From JAAGZL01 sp050291725 (GTDB taxonomy: Bacteria > Pseudomonadota > Gammaproteobacteria > Chromatiales > Chromatiaceae), in the NCBI GenBank assembly GCA_050291725.1, contig JBNKKH010000016.1:19701-83700 (forward strand): DNA of 64,000 bases. The letters run 5' to 3'. The notes beneath the pieces were generated by a model. That model saw nothing but the letters and a program-made list of their open reading frames with translations, did not search any database and had not been told where the DNA came from. Of this stretch, positions 54,501 to 62,783 are shown piece after piece. Position 1 is the first letter of the stretch, and every line of letters starts with the position of its first letter. The position numbers and the translations under genes are program-made.

Positions 54501-55457
54501 TCAGAGATCCCTGTTGAGCATCTCATCCAGCTTTGCCGATAGCTCCAAGGGTTTGAATTTTGGTACATAGGCATCGGCGCCAATCCCTTTGCCTAGGGCC
54601 TGGTTTGCATCTGCAGTAAGTGAGGAGTGCATAATCACTGGAAGCTTCTTTAAGCGCTGATCTGCTTTTACTTTGCGGGTGAGTACATAGCCATCCATCT
54701 CTGGCATCTCGACATCAGTGAGAATAATATTTACATACTCTGTTATATCACGCCCTGAGATATCTGCTTTTTCCGAAATATCCTTTAGTTTTTTCCAGGC
54801 TTCTGCTCCATTTTTCGCTATTATGTAGTTAAGGCCCATCTGCTCCAGGGTTTTTTTAATCTGGTCTCTGGCAACTATTGAGTCATCGGCGAACAGGACC
54901 GTGACGCCTTCGCTTTTATCATGTTTAGTAATTCCGTCGAATAGGGTGTCATCATCATATAGGCCTGCAGTTTCTGCCAGAACCTTCTCGACATCCATAA
55001 TCATTACCAGATTTTTGTTCTCTAGCTCAGCCACTGCAGTAACCAGGCCACCCAGGCGGCTAGTAAGCATTGGAGGTGGCGCCTTTACCTCATCCCAATC
55101 AAGTCTTTCAATGTTATCCACAGAGTGCACAAGAAATCCCTGTACGTTTTTATTGTACTCGGTGACCATGAGGATCTTTGGCTTCTCTTCTGTTTCGACT
55201 CCACAAAATTTCTGTAGGTTGATCACTGGCACCATGGCGCCACGGAGACTTACCATGCCTTCAACACTTTCCGGCATATCCGGGGCATGGGTTATCTCAG
55301 GTACATGCATAACCTCCCTGACTTTAAAGACGTTTATGCCGAAGACTTCATCACGATTGGTGCCTATATCCTGTCCCAAACTGAAGAGAAGAACCTCAAG
55401 TCTATTTGTTCCCGCTAGTTGGGTTCTGTCATCTACTGACTGAATGAAATTTGCCAT
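54501..55457 (-). CDS. cheV: Chemotaxis coupling protein CheV (CheW domain plus receiver)
   Basis: 318 residues. CheW domain (15-165; GINVFKVREVMHVPEIT, VEGMVSLRGAMVPVINL) and receiver (about 180-315; TVLFADDSIVARDQI, phospho-Asp in IILTDVEMPEMDG). CheV couples receptors to CheA and damps signalling when phosphorylated. It shows that the cell is motile, although no other che or flagellar gene is in the window. A sigma-28 promoter lies about 120 bases upstream. Confidence 0.94.
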   Translation of the reverse strand: MANFIQSVDDRTQLAGTNRLEVLLFSLGQDIGTNRDEVFGINVFKVREVMHVPEITHAPDMPESVEGMVSLRGAMVPVINLQKFCGVETEEKPKILMVTEYNKNVQGFLVHSVDNIERLDWDEVKAPPPMLTSRLGGLVTAVAELENKNLVMIMDVEKVLAETAGLYDDDTLFDGITKHDKSEGVTVLFADDSIVARDQIKKTLEQMGLNYIIAKNGAEAWKKLKDISEKADISGRDITEYVNIILTDVEMPEMDGYVLTRKVKADQRLKKLPVIMHSSLTADANQALGKGIGADAYVPKFKPLELSAKLDEMLNRDL

Positions 55458-55574
55458 CGATTGCTCTCCAGTAGTTAGGTATCTTTTTTATTTCAACTAA
55501 TGTAAAAAGTCTCGTTAACTTAAAGATAGTGCAGATGTTTGGTATAACAACCATTTTTCCTTCTATCATGCGGT

Positions 55575-55601
55575 CTATCGGCAGTTCTTGAGATAACTTT
55601 A
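55575..55601 (-). promoter_or_regulatory. Sigma-28 (FliA) promoter of cheV
   Basis: On the minus strand: TAAAGTTA (55601-55594), 11 bases, GCCGATAG (55582-55575), against TAAAGTTT-N11-GCCGATAA: 14 of 16 positions with exact spacing. Directed at cheV (ATG at 55457). Confidence 0.85.
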
Positions 55602-55709
55602 GTTCGTAAACGTGGTATGTGTTATATGAGCTATTGTTGGTTTATGCTATGCCGTTCAATGTTGTTAATCTGGAATCTTCTGTGGGAATAAAATTCCTCA
55701 AACAGTCCT

Positions 55710-57761
55710 ATGCAGTCTGCGAAAAAACTATTTTCCTACCGTAAATACTGGGCCGAGCGCTTTGGCGTAGCGCCGGTGCTGCCCATGTCCAGACATGAGA
55801 TGGATGATCTAGGGTGGGATAGCTGTGACATTATCCTCGTTACTGGCGACGCCTATGTAGATCATCCCAGCTTCGGTATGGCCCTGATTGGGCGCCTGCT
55901 GGAGGCTCAGGGGTTCCGTGTTGGGATTATCGCTCAGCCAGATTGGAAGTCGGCTGAACCTTTTAGGGTTTTGGGTAAACCAAGTCTGTTTTTCGGAATC
56001 ACTGCTGGAAATATGGACTCCATGGTAAATCGCTACACCTCTGATCGGCGCATTCGCTCTAATGATGCCTACACCCCAGACGGGAAGGGTGGCAAGCGTC
56101 CAGATCGATCTGTGGTGGTCTATGCCCAGCGGGCGCGAGAGGCCTTTAAAGGTGTACCCATAATTGTGGGAGGAATAGAGGCTAGTCTGCGGCGCATAGC
56201 CCATTATGACTACTGGTCAGATAAGGTGCGCCGGTCCATCCTGCCGGATTCCAAGGCGGATATGCTGATTTATGGCAATGCGGAGAGGGCTATAGTTGAA
56301 GTGGCGCATCGTCTGGCGACCGGTGAGAAAATATCTGATATCAAAGATGTGCGCGGCACCGGGTTTATGCGTACAGATCTGCCAGATGGATTGGTAGAGA
56401 TAGATTCCAGCACTCTAGATGGGAAAGTTACACATTCTCCCGTAGATGTGGAGCGCTCCAACTGTGTGGTCCGACTCCCTTCTTACGATCAGGTGGTGGA
56501 TGATGAAGAGGTATATGCCCACGCCTCCCGGGTGTTTCATCTGGAGACTAATCCGGGAAATGCCCGTCCCCTGGTACAGCGCCATGGTAAGCGCGATGTG
56601 TGGCTTAATCCGCCGCCCATACCCCTTGAGACCAAAGAGCTGGACCGAATATTCGAGCTGCCCTACACCCGCCAGCCCCACCCAGCCTATGGAGATGCTA
56701 AGAACCCCGCCTGGGAGATGATCCGCTTCTCGATAAACATCATGCGTGGCTGTTTTGGCGGCTGTACTTTCTGTTCCATTACCGAACATGAGGGGCGCAT
56801 AGTGCAGAACCGCTCAGAAGAGTCGGTGATCCGAGAGATTGAGACCATACGCGATACAGTTCCAGGTTTCACCGGTAGTGTCTCCGATCTGGGTGGTCCC
56901 ACGGCAAATATGTACAATCTGCGCTGTCGTGATCCCAAGATCGAGTCCTCCTGCCGCAGACTATCCTGTGTCTATCCAGATATCTGCAAACATATGGGTA
57001 CCGATCATAAACCTCTCACCAGGCTCTACCGGCGCGCCCGTAAGCTACCTGGGATCAAGCGCATACTGATCGCCTCTGGACTGCGTTATGACCTAGCTCT
57101 GCATGATCAGGAGTATATCAGGGAGTTGGTGAGCAACCATGTTGGTGGGTACCTGAAGATTGCCCCGGAGCATACCGAAAGTGGACCCTTGGCAATGATG
57201 ATGAAGCCGGGTATCGGCAGCTATGACAAATTCAAGAAGCTGTTTGAGAAGTACTCTAGGGAGGCTGGTAAAGAACAGTATCTAATCCCCTATTTTATTG
57301 CCGCCCACCCCGGCACCAGGGATGAGGATATGCTCAACCTGGCTCTTTGGTTGAAACAGAAAGATTTTCGTCCAGACCAGGTGCAGGCATTTTTGCCTAC
57401 CCCCCTGGCTATTGCCTCTGCTATGTACCACACAGGCCGCAATCCACTAAAGAGAATAAGACGGGGAGCTGAGAAGGTTGTTGTGGTGCGGGGCATGCGG
57501 CAACGCCGTCTGCATAAGGCATTTCTGCGTTACCATGATCCAGAAAACTGGCCCCTGCTGCGTGAAGCCCTGAAAAAGATGGGGCGGGCAGATCTTATCG
57601 GTAACGGGAAGAAACACCTGGTACCTTCGTTTCAACCAGCCGGTACTGGTGCTAAGGCTAAATACAAATCGGATACGCGCCCCAACCGAGGCGGCAAACG
57701 CGCCACTCTAAAGCAGGGTAGGCAGCATAAGTCTCGTAGACAAAAGTCGAACAAAAGCTAA
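55710..57761 (+). CDS. YgiQ family radical SAM protein
   Basis: 683 residues, family length. The radical-SAM cluster motif is C-x3-C-x2-C in MRGCFGGCTFCSITEHEGR. LVTGDAYVDHPSFGMALIGRLLE is the family N-terminus (B12-binding-like domain). DUF3362 follows at the C-terminus with a Lys/Arg-rich tail that looks disordered. The reaction catalysed by YgiQ is unknown. It is divergent from cheV and 52 bases upstream of thrC. Confidence 0.92.
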   Translation: MQSAKKLFSYRKYWAERFGVAPVLPMSRHEMDDLGWDSCDIILVTGDAYVDHPSFGMALIGRLLEAQGFRVGIIAQPDWKSAEPFRVLGKPSLFFGITAGNMDSMVNRYTSDRRIRSNDAYTPDGKGGKRPDRSVVVYAQRAREAFKGVPIIVGGIEASLRRIAHYDYWSDKVRRSILPDSKADMLIYGNAERAIVEVAHRLATGEKISDIKDVRGTGFMRTDLPDGLVEIDSSTLDGKVTHSPVDVERSNCVVRLPSYDQVVDDEEVYAHASRVFHLETNPGNARPLVQRHGKRDVWLNPPPIPLETKELDRIFELPYTRQPHPAYGDAKNPAWEMIRFSINIMRGCFGGCTFCSITEHEGRIVQNRSEESVIREIETIRDTVPGFTGSVSDLGGPTANMYNLRCRDPKIESSCRRLSCVYPDICKHMGTDHKPLTRLYRRARKLPGIKRILIASGLRYDLALHDQEYIRELVSNHVGGYLKIAPEHTESGPLAMMMKPGIGSYDKFKKLFEKYSREAGKEQYLIPYFIAAHPGTRDEDMLNLALWLKQKDFRPDQVQAFLPTPLAIASAMYHTGRNPLKRIRRGAEKVVVVRGMRQRRLHKAFLRYHDPENWPLLREALKKMGRADLIGNGKKHLVPSFQPAGTGAKAKYKSDTRPNRGGKRATLKQGRQHKSRRQKSNKS

Positions 57762-57813
57762 TAACTGATATACTCCTGTACCTATATATTCAAAGGGTGA
57801 GGACCTGAACCAA

Positions 57814-59199
57814 ATGCGTTACATAAGTACCAGAGGGGGCGTAGAGCCAATCAGCTTTTCCGAGGCCGTTATGATGGGCCTGGCTACGGATGGAGGTCTG
57901 CTCCTGCCTGAGAAAATTCCCACAGTTGATACTGAGACACTCAAGCAGTGGGGGCAACTATCGTTTCAGGAGCTTGCCGTTGAGGTGATGCTGCCCTATG
58001 TGGGCGATGACATTAGCCGTGAGGAGCTTGCTGGATTGGTAGAGAAATCCTATGCCAGCTTCAGCCATAAAGAGATTACTCCGGTTGTTCCTATAGGTGA
58101 TATGCATGTCCTGGAACTGTTCCACGGCCCCACTGCTGCCTTCAAGGATGTGGCCCTACAGTTTCTGGGCAACCTGTTTGAATTCCTGCTGGAACGTAGC
58201 GGCGGTCACCTGAATATCTTAGGAGCAACATCTGGGGATACCGGTTCGGCTGCTATCTATGGGGTGCGCGGTCAGAAACGAATCGATATCTTTATTATCC
58301 ATCCGCACCAGCGGGTCTCTCCTATCCAGGAGCGGCAGATGACAACCGTGCTGGATGAGAACGTACACAACATCGCTATCAAGGGAACCTTTGATGACGG
58401 CCAGAGCATTGTGAAACAGCTGTTCAATGATTTGGAGTTCAAGAACGAATATAGCCTGGGTGCTGTTAACTCTATCAACTGGGCGCGTATTCTGGCCCAG
58501 GTGGTGTATTATTTTTATGCCTGGGGCAGGGTGACCAATGGTAACCCGGATAGGAGACAGACCTTTTCGGTGCCCACTGGTAACTTTGGCGATATTTTCG
58601 CCGGTTATGTGGCTATGCGTATGGGGTTGCCGGTTGATAGATTGATTCTGGCTACCAACTGCAACGATATCCTCAGCCGTTTTGTAAACAGCGGGGTTTA
58701 TCAGGCGCAACAGGTACATCACACTATTAGCCCGTCTATGGATATTCAGATATCGTCCAACTTTGAGCGCTATCTCTATTATCTGATGGATGAAGATCCC
58801 GCGAAGGTGCGAGAGCTTATGGATGATATGGCCCGGGATGGTAGGCTGGAAGTATCTGAAGAGAAACAGGAGCGGGTGCGCAAACTGTTTCTGGCCAAAG
58901 CTGTGGCTGAGAGCGAAACATTAGATCAGATACGTACAACCCATAGATATTGTAAATATATCCTGGATCCCCACACCGCAGTGGGGGTTAAAGCAGCAGA
59001 TGGTATTCCCGGGACAGTTTGCCTCGCTACGGCCCATCCGGCTAAGTTCGCAGCTGCTGTGACTGAGGCCATTGGTGTGGAGGCAGATCCGCCGCCATCC
59101 CTACAGGGGTTGATGGATAAGGAGACTAGGTGTGCCCTGTTGGATGCAGATGGCGCAGTAGTGAAGAAGTTTATGCAAGAGACATTGGCAGATAGATAA
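57814..59199 (+). CDS. thrC: Threonine synthase
   Basis: 461 residues (the long class). MRYISTRGG is the usual start, the PLP Lys lies in AAFKDVALQFLGN, and ILGATSGDTGSAA binds the cofactor. Makes threonine from O-phosphohomoserine. Its TAA overlaps the ATG of the following citramalate/isopropylmalate synthase-like gene by one base. Confidence 0.96.
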   Translation: MRYISTRGGVEPISFSEAVMMGLATDGGLLLPEKIPTVDTETLKQWGQLSFQELAVEVMLPYVGDDISREELAGLVEKSYASFSHKEITPVVPIGDMHVLELFHGPTAAFKDVALQFLGNLFEFLLERSGGHLNILGATSGDTGSAAIYGVRGQKRIDIFIIHPHQRVSPIQERQMTTVLDENVHNIAIKGTFDDGQSIVKQLFNDLEFKNEYSLGAVNSINWARILAQVVYYFYAWGRVTNGNPDRRQTFSVPTGNFGDIFAGYVAMRMGLPVDRLILATNCNDILSRFVNSGVYQAQQVHHTISPSMDIQISSNFERYLYYLMDEDPAKVRELMDDMARDGRLEVSEEKQERVRKLFLAKAVAESETLDQIRTTHRYCKYILDPHTAVGVKAADGIPGTVCLATAHPAKFAAAVTEAIGVEADPPPSLQGLMDKETRCALLDADGAVVKKFMQETLADR

Positions 59200-60734
59200 T
59201 GAGCACAGAGCAGAAGAGAGTCCAAATAGTAGATACCACCCTGCGAGATGGAGAGCAGACCCAGGGAGTCTCCTTTTCACCTGCTGAAAAGTTGAACATA
59301 GCCAAGGCGCTGCTGGAGCAGCTCAAGGTTGATCGGATTGAAGTGGCATCTGCCCGTATCTCAGAAGGGGAAAAAGAGGCGGTAGCATCTATTCTGGATT
59401 GGGCCAGCAGCAATGGAATGGAGAATAGGGTAGAGGTTCTGGGCTTTGTAGACCATAAGCTGAGCGTAGACTGGATTAAGAGTGCAGGCGGTAAGGTGAT
59501 AAATCTGCTTACCAAGGGCAGCAAAAAGCACTGTGAAGATCAGCTGCGCAAGACTCTGGAACAGCATCTGGCTGATATCAAACAGACTATCGCCTACGCC
59601 AAGGAGAGTGGGCTGACGGTAAATGTCTATTTAGAGGATTGGTCTAACGGCTATGCCGATAGTCCAGAGTATGTGTATGCCATGATGCAAGGTCTGGCCG
59701 ATCAGGATATAGAACACTATATGCTGCCTGATACTCTGGGGGTGCTAACGCCGGAAATGGTTTTCGCAAGCATCAGTGATATGCAGAGCAGATTCCCGCA
59801 AGCCAATTTTGATTTCCATCCCCATAACGATTATGGATTGGCCACAGCCAACTCATTGATGGCGGTAAAAGCTGGGGTTCGATCTATTCACTGTACCATC
59901 AACTGTCTGGGTGAGCGGGCAGGCAACGCCTCCTTGCCTGAGGTGGCCGTTGCTCTTCGGGATGTGATGGGTATGGAGCTATATATAGATGAGGCCCATA
60001 TCGTCCGTCTGAGCCAGATGGTGGAGAACTTCTCCGGCAAACGCATTGCAGACAATGCCCCTATTGTAGGGGCTGATGTGTTCACCCAAACCAGTGGTAT
60101 CCACGCGGATGGAGACAAGAAGGGCGGTCTATACGAAACCCGGCTATCCCCAGAACGATTTGCTCGCCGCCGTAGCTATGCCCTGGGTAAGATGAGTGGC
60201 AAGGCTTCTCTGCAGAAGAATCTGGAGAGAATGGATATCTCCCTGTCTGACGAAAATACAAAAAAGGTATTGGAGCGGATAGTGGAGTTGGGAGACTCAA
60301 AAAAGAGTATCACCTCAGAAGATCTGCCCTTCATCATTGCCGAGGTGCTGGAGAGCAGGGACTATGATCACATAAAGCTTCTCAACTGTTCAGTTACCAG
60401 TGGCCTGATGCTTGAATCAACCTGCAGCATTAAGGTGCAGCTTGATAAAGAGGTGTTTTTAGCTGCTGGTATAGGTAATGGTGGTTTTGATGCCTTTATG
60501 GATGCTATAAAAAAGGTTGTGAAGAAGCGGAATATTATGGTGCCAGATCTCTTGGATTATGAAGTACGCATACCCAAAGGCGGTAAGACAGATGCACTCA
60601 CAGAGTGTACTATCACCTGGTGGGATGAGACCGGCACGCTAAATACCAGAGGCGTTCACTCCAATCAGGTATTTGCCGCTATGAGCGCAACCGTAAGGAT
60701 GCTGAATATCCGCCTGCATCGTGCAAATGCGTGA
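59199..60734 (+). CDS. DRE-TIM metallolyase, (R)-citramalate / 2-isopropylmalate synthase-like
   Basis: 511 residues. Catalytic barrel (1-290): VDTTLRDGEQTQGVSF, DFHPHNDYGLATANS (metal His pair) and GERAGNASLPEV. A linker with FTQTSGIHADGD follows, then a C-terminal LeuA-type dimer/regulatory domain (about 385-511). The wording (VEVLGFVDHKLSVDWI, NLLTKGSKKHC, VYLEDWSNG) resembles the group common in Bacteroidota more than the classic LeuA of gammaproteobacteria. It condenses acetyl-CoA with pyruvate (citramalate) or 2-ketoisovalerate (isopropylmalate). Coupling to thrC hints at isoleucine supply, and leuCDB can process both products. Which substrate is used cannot be decided by eye. Confidence 0.78.
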   Translation: MSTEQKRVQIVDTTLRDGEQTQGVSFSPAEKLNIAKALLEQLKVDRIEVASARISEGEKEAVASILDWASSNGMENRVEVLGFVDHKLSVDWIKSAGGKVINLLTKGSKKHCEDQLRKTLEQHLADIKQTIAYAKESGLTVNVYLEDWSNGYADSPEYVYAMMQGLADQDIEHYMLPDTLGVLTPEMVFASISDMQSRFPQANFDFHPHNDYGLATANSLMAVKAGVRSIHCTINCLGERAGNASLPEVAVALRDVMGMELYIDEAHIVRLSQMVENFSGKRIADNAPIVGADVFTQTSGIHADGDKKGGLYETRLSPERFARRRSYALGKMSGKASLQKNLERMDISLSDENTKKVLERIVELGDSKKSITSEDLPFIIAEVLESRDYDHIKLLNCSVTSGLMLESTCSIKVQLDKEVFLAAGIGNGGFDAFMDAIKKVVKKRNIMVPDLLDYEVRIPKGGKTDALTECTITWWDETGTLNTRGVHSNQVFAAMSATVRMLNIRLHRANA

Positions 60735-60826
60735 AATGTAGCTATTGCTAGTAAGGTTAAAGGAATTGGCGCTGTTGCCGCTAATAGATAGTGACTGTGC
60801 TTGTAGTTAACTATTTTGGGGCTGGG

Positions 60827-61306
60827 ATGAGCGAAGTTGATAATGCAAACCTTATTGAAGCGCTAGAGGCCTGCGCCGATCAGCTAGAGCATTTGAATAG
60901 GTCATATCCCAAACTTGCCTGTGATGCCTCACATGAAGGGGTGCAGCAGTGGCGCGAACGCAAGGGTGAGATACACCTGGCAATGCGGGAGATACAGAAG
61001 CGCCAGGGAGTTGAGATGGTGGTTGATACCGCCAAACTGGCAAGGGAGATGTTGGTTTCACACAGTCTTGAAGAGGCTTTAGATCTGTTACTACAAGATC
61101 ATGGTGTAGAGATGGATGTGAACACCTTGGTCAAAATGGTTGGCAAAGAGTCATATCTAGGTTCTCTGAAAAAAGAGGTGGGTTTTCTACATAATAACGG
61201 CATCTCCAACGAGCAGATTGCTGAGCTTTGGAATGAGCTAGAGCGTCCAGGTCCCAGTGGGGCTGAATGGACTAAGGAAACCGTTACGCTAGTGGGTGGC
61301 GAATAG
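60827..61306 (+). CDS. Unrecognised small helical protein
   Basis: 159 residues from ATG 60827 (GGGGC upstream); an in-frame GTG at 60791 would add 12 residues without a ribosome site. Acidic and helical, with no signal peptide or membrane helix. I do not recognise the family. It follows the citramalate synthase-like gene by about 90 bases on the same strand and may be on its transcript. Confidence 0.6.
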   Translation: MSEVDNANLIEALEACADQLEHLNRSYPKLACDASHEGVQQWRERKGEIHLAMREIQKRQGVEMVVDTAKLAREMLVSHSLEEALDLLLQDHGVEMDVNTLVKMVGKESYLGSLKKEVGFLHNNGISNEQIAELWNELERPGPSGAEWTKETVTLVGGE

Positions 61307-61514
61307 AGCCAGTGCCAGAAATATCTAATTTTTACCTCATCTAAACTGGTTCGTTCGGTTTTTGGGCGGATCCGAGTTACATTTTGTTACAATTTTCTCC
61401 TTGTCAAAAAGCCTATCGGTAGGTAGTTTTGCATAATATCTATCTCTGTAATGGATCTTTACATTAATACTAAATATAGCAAAAGCTTAGGCGTGAGGAA
61501 TAACGCATTGTTGT

Positions 61515-62783
61515 ATGAACTTTACCCAATTAAAATTGAACTATAAAAATTACCTACCGCTATATTTGCTTCTTGTTATTGGCTTAATCGCAATCCTGCT
61601 CGTGGTTTTTAGGCCATCCCCAAATAAGAGGATGATGCCCCCTGAGCCTGTTATTACCGTAGATACGCTGCTGGTTAAATCAAAAGAGTACCGGGTGTAC
61701 ATCAACTCATTTGGCCGTATAGAGCCGCGCACCCAAGGCCAGATAGTGGCCCAGGTATCAGGACAAATCATCGAGGTAAGCCCCAGCTTTCAAGATGGCG
61801 GTTTTTTTGAGAAGGGAGATGTACTGGTCAAGATAGACCCGCGCGATTACGAAATTCAGGTGGATATTGCTGCAGCGGAACTAGCCAATGCTAAAGTTAA
61901 CTATGCAGAACAGCAGGTTTTGGCGGATCAGGCAGTCAATGACAGAAAAACATTACGCAAGAAGAGTGTTGCTTCTGATTTTGCCCTGCATATCCCGCAG
62001 CTTGCTGCAGCTAAATCACAGATTGGAGCAGCCGAGGCTAAACTTAAGAAGGCTAAGCTTGATGTAGAGCGTACCCAGGTACGTGCGCCATATTCTGGTC
62101 GCGTTCTTTCTAAAAATGTGGATCTAGGTGATGTGGTTTCTGTAAATACCAGTCTGGCAAAGGTCTACGCCACTGATCTTGTCGAAGTAAAACTGCCAAT
62201 TAAAAACAGCGAACTATCGCTGCTTACCTTGCCAGAGAATGCAAGTAACAAAAGTGATGACAGCAAGGAACTGCCTAAAGCCAAGATAATAAATAGTCTA
62301 GGCGACACTCCCCAGTCATGGAATGCGGTTTTGGTGCGTACTGCTGGAGCCATTGATGAACAGAGTCAACAGCTTTATGTAACCGCTCAGATAGAAGCTC
62401 CATACTCAAAACAGAATAAAGAGCTGCGTCCTCTGAAGATTGGCCAGTATGTAACCGCAGTGATAGAAGGTAAGACCATCAAGGATGCCATAGTCATTCC
62501 TAATTCGGCCATCTACCAAGGTAGCTATATCTACCTGTATAAGGATGGCGTGCTGGAGCAGAGAGATATAGAGATAGCATGGCAAAATGACAATGAGGCT
62601 TTGATTAAACAAGGGATCAAAGCCGGTGAACAGTTGGTACTTACACCCCTAGGAAGGGTTAGTAGTGGTACTCCAGTGAAGAAGTTTGAAGATAAGAAAC
62701 AGGCTGCAACAAAGCGTAGACCCAGAGCCGCGTTAGATGAGAATTCTGAAACCATGCCGAGAAAGAAGAGTAAGCTGAAATGA
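61515..62783 (+). CDS. RND efflux periplasmic adaptor subunit (HlyD/MFP family)
   Basis: 422 residues. N-terminal membrane anchor (about 16-34), then VDTLLVKSKEYRVYINSFGRIEPRTQGQIVAQVSGQI and a barrel-sandwich/lipoyl-type fold around a coiled-coil hairpin (about 115-190), with VRAPYSGRV as its typical exit. The C-terminal tail is basic and short. Links an inner-membrane RND pump to an outer-membrane channel such as TolC. Its stop overlaps the pump's ATG by four bases (ATGA). Confidence 0.92.
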   Translation: MNFTQLKLNYKNYLPLYLLLVIGLIAILLVVFRPSPNKRMMPPEPVITVDTLLVKSKEYRVYINSFGRIEPRTQGQIVAQVSGQIIEVSPSFQDGGFFEKGDVLVKIDPRDYEIQVDIAAAELANAKVNYAEQQVLADQAVNDRKTLRKKSVASDFALHIPQLAAAKSQIGAAEAKLKKAKLDVERTQVRAPYSGRVLSKNVDLGDVVSVNTSLAKVYATDLVEVKLPIKNSELSLLTLPENASNKSDDSKELPKAKIINSLGDTPQSWNAVLVRTAGAIDEQSQQLYVTAQIEAPYSKQNKELRPLKIGQYVTAVIEGKTIKDAIVIPNSAIYQGSYIYLYKDGVLEQRDIEIAWQNDNEALIKQGIKAGEQLVLTPLGRVSSGTPVKKFEDKKQAATKRRPRAALDENSETMPRKKSKLK

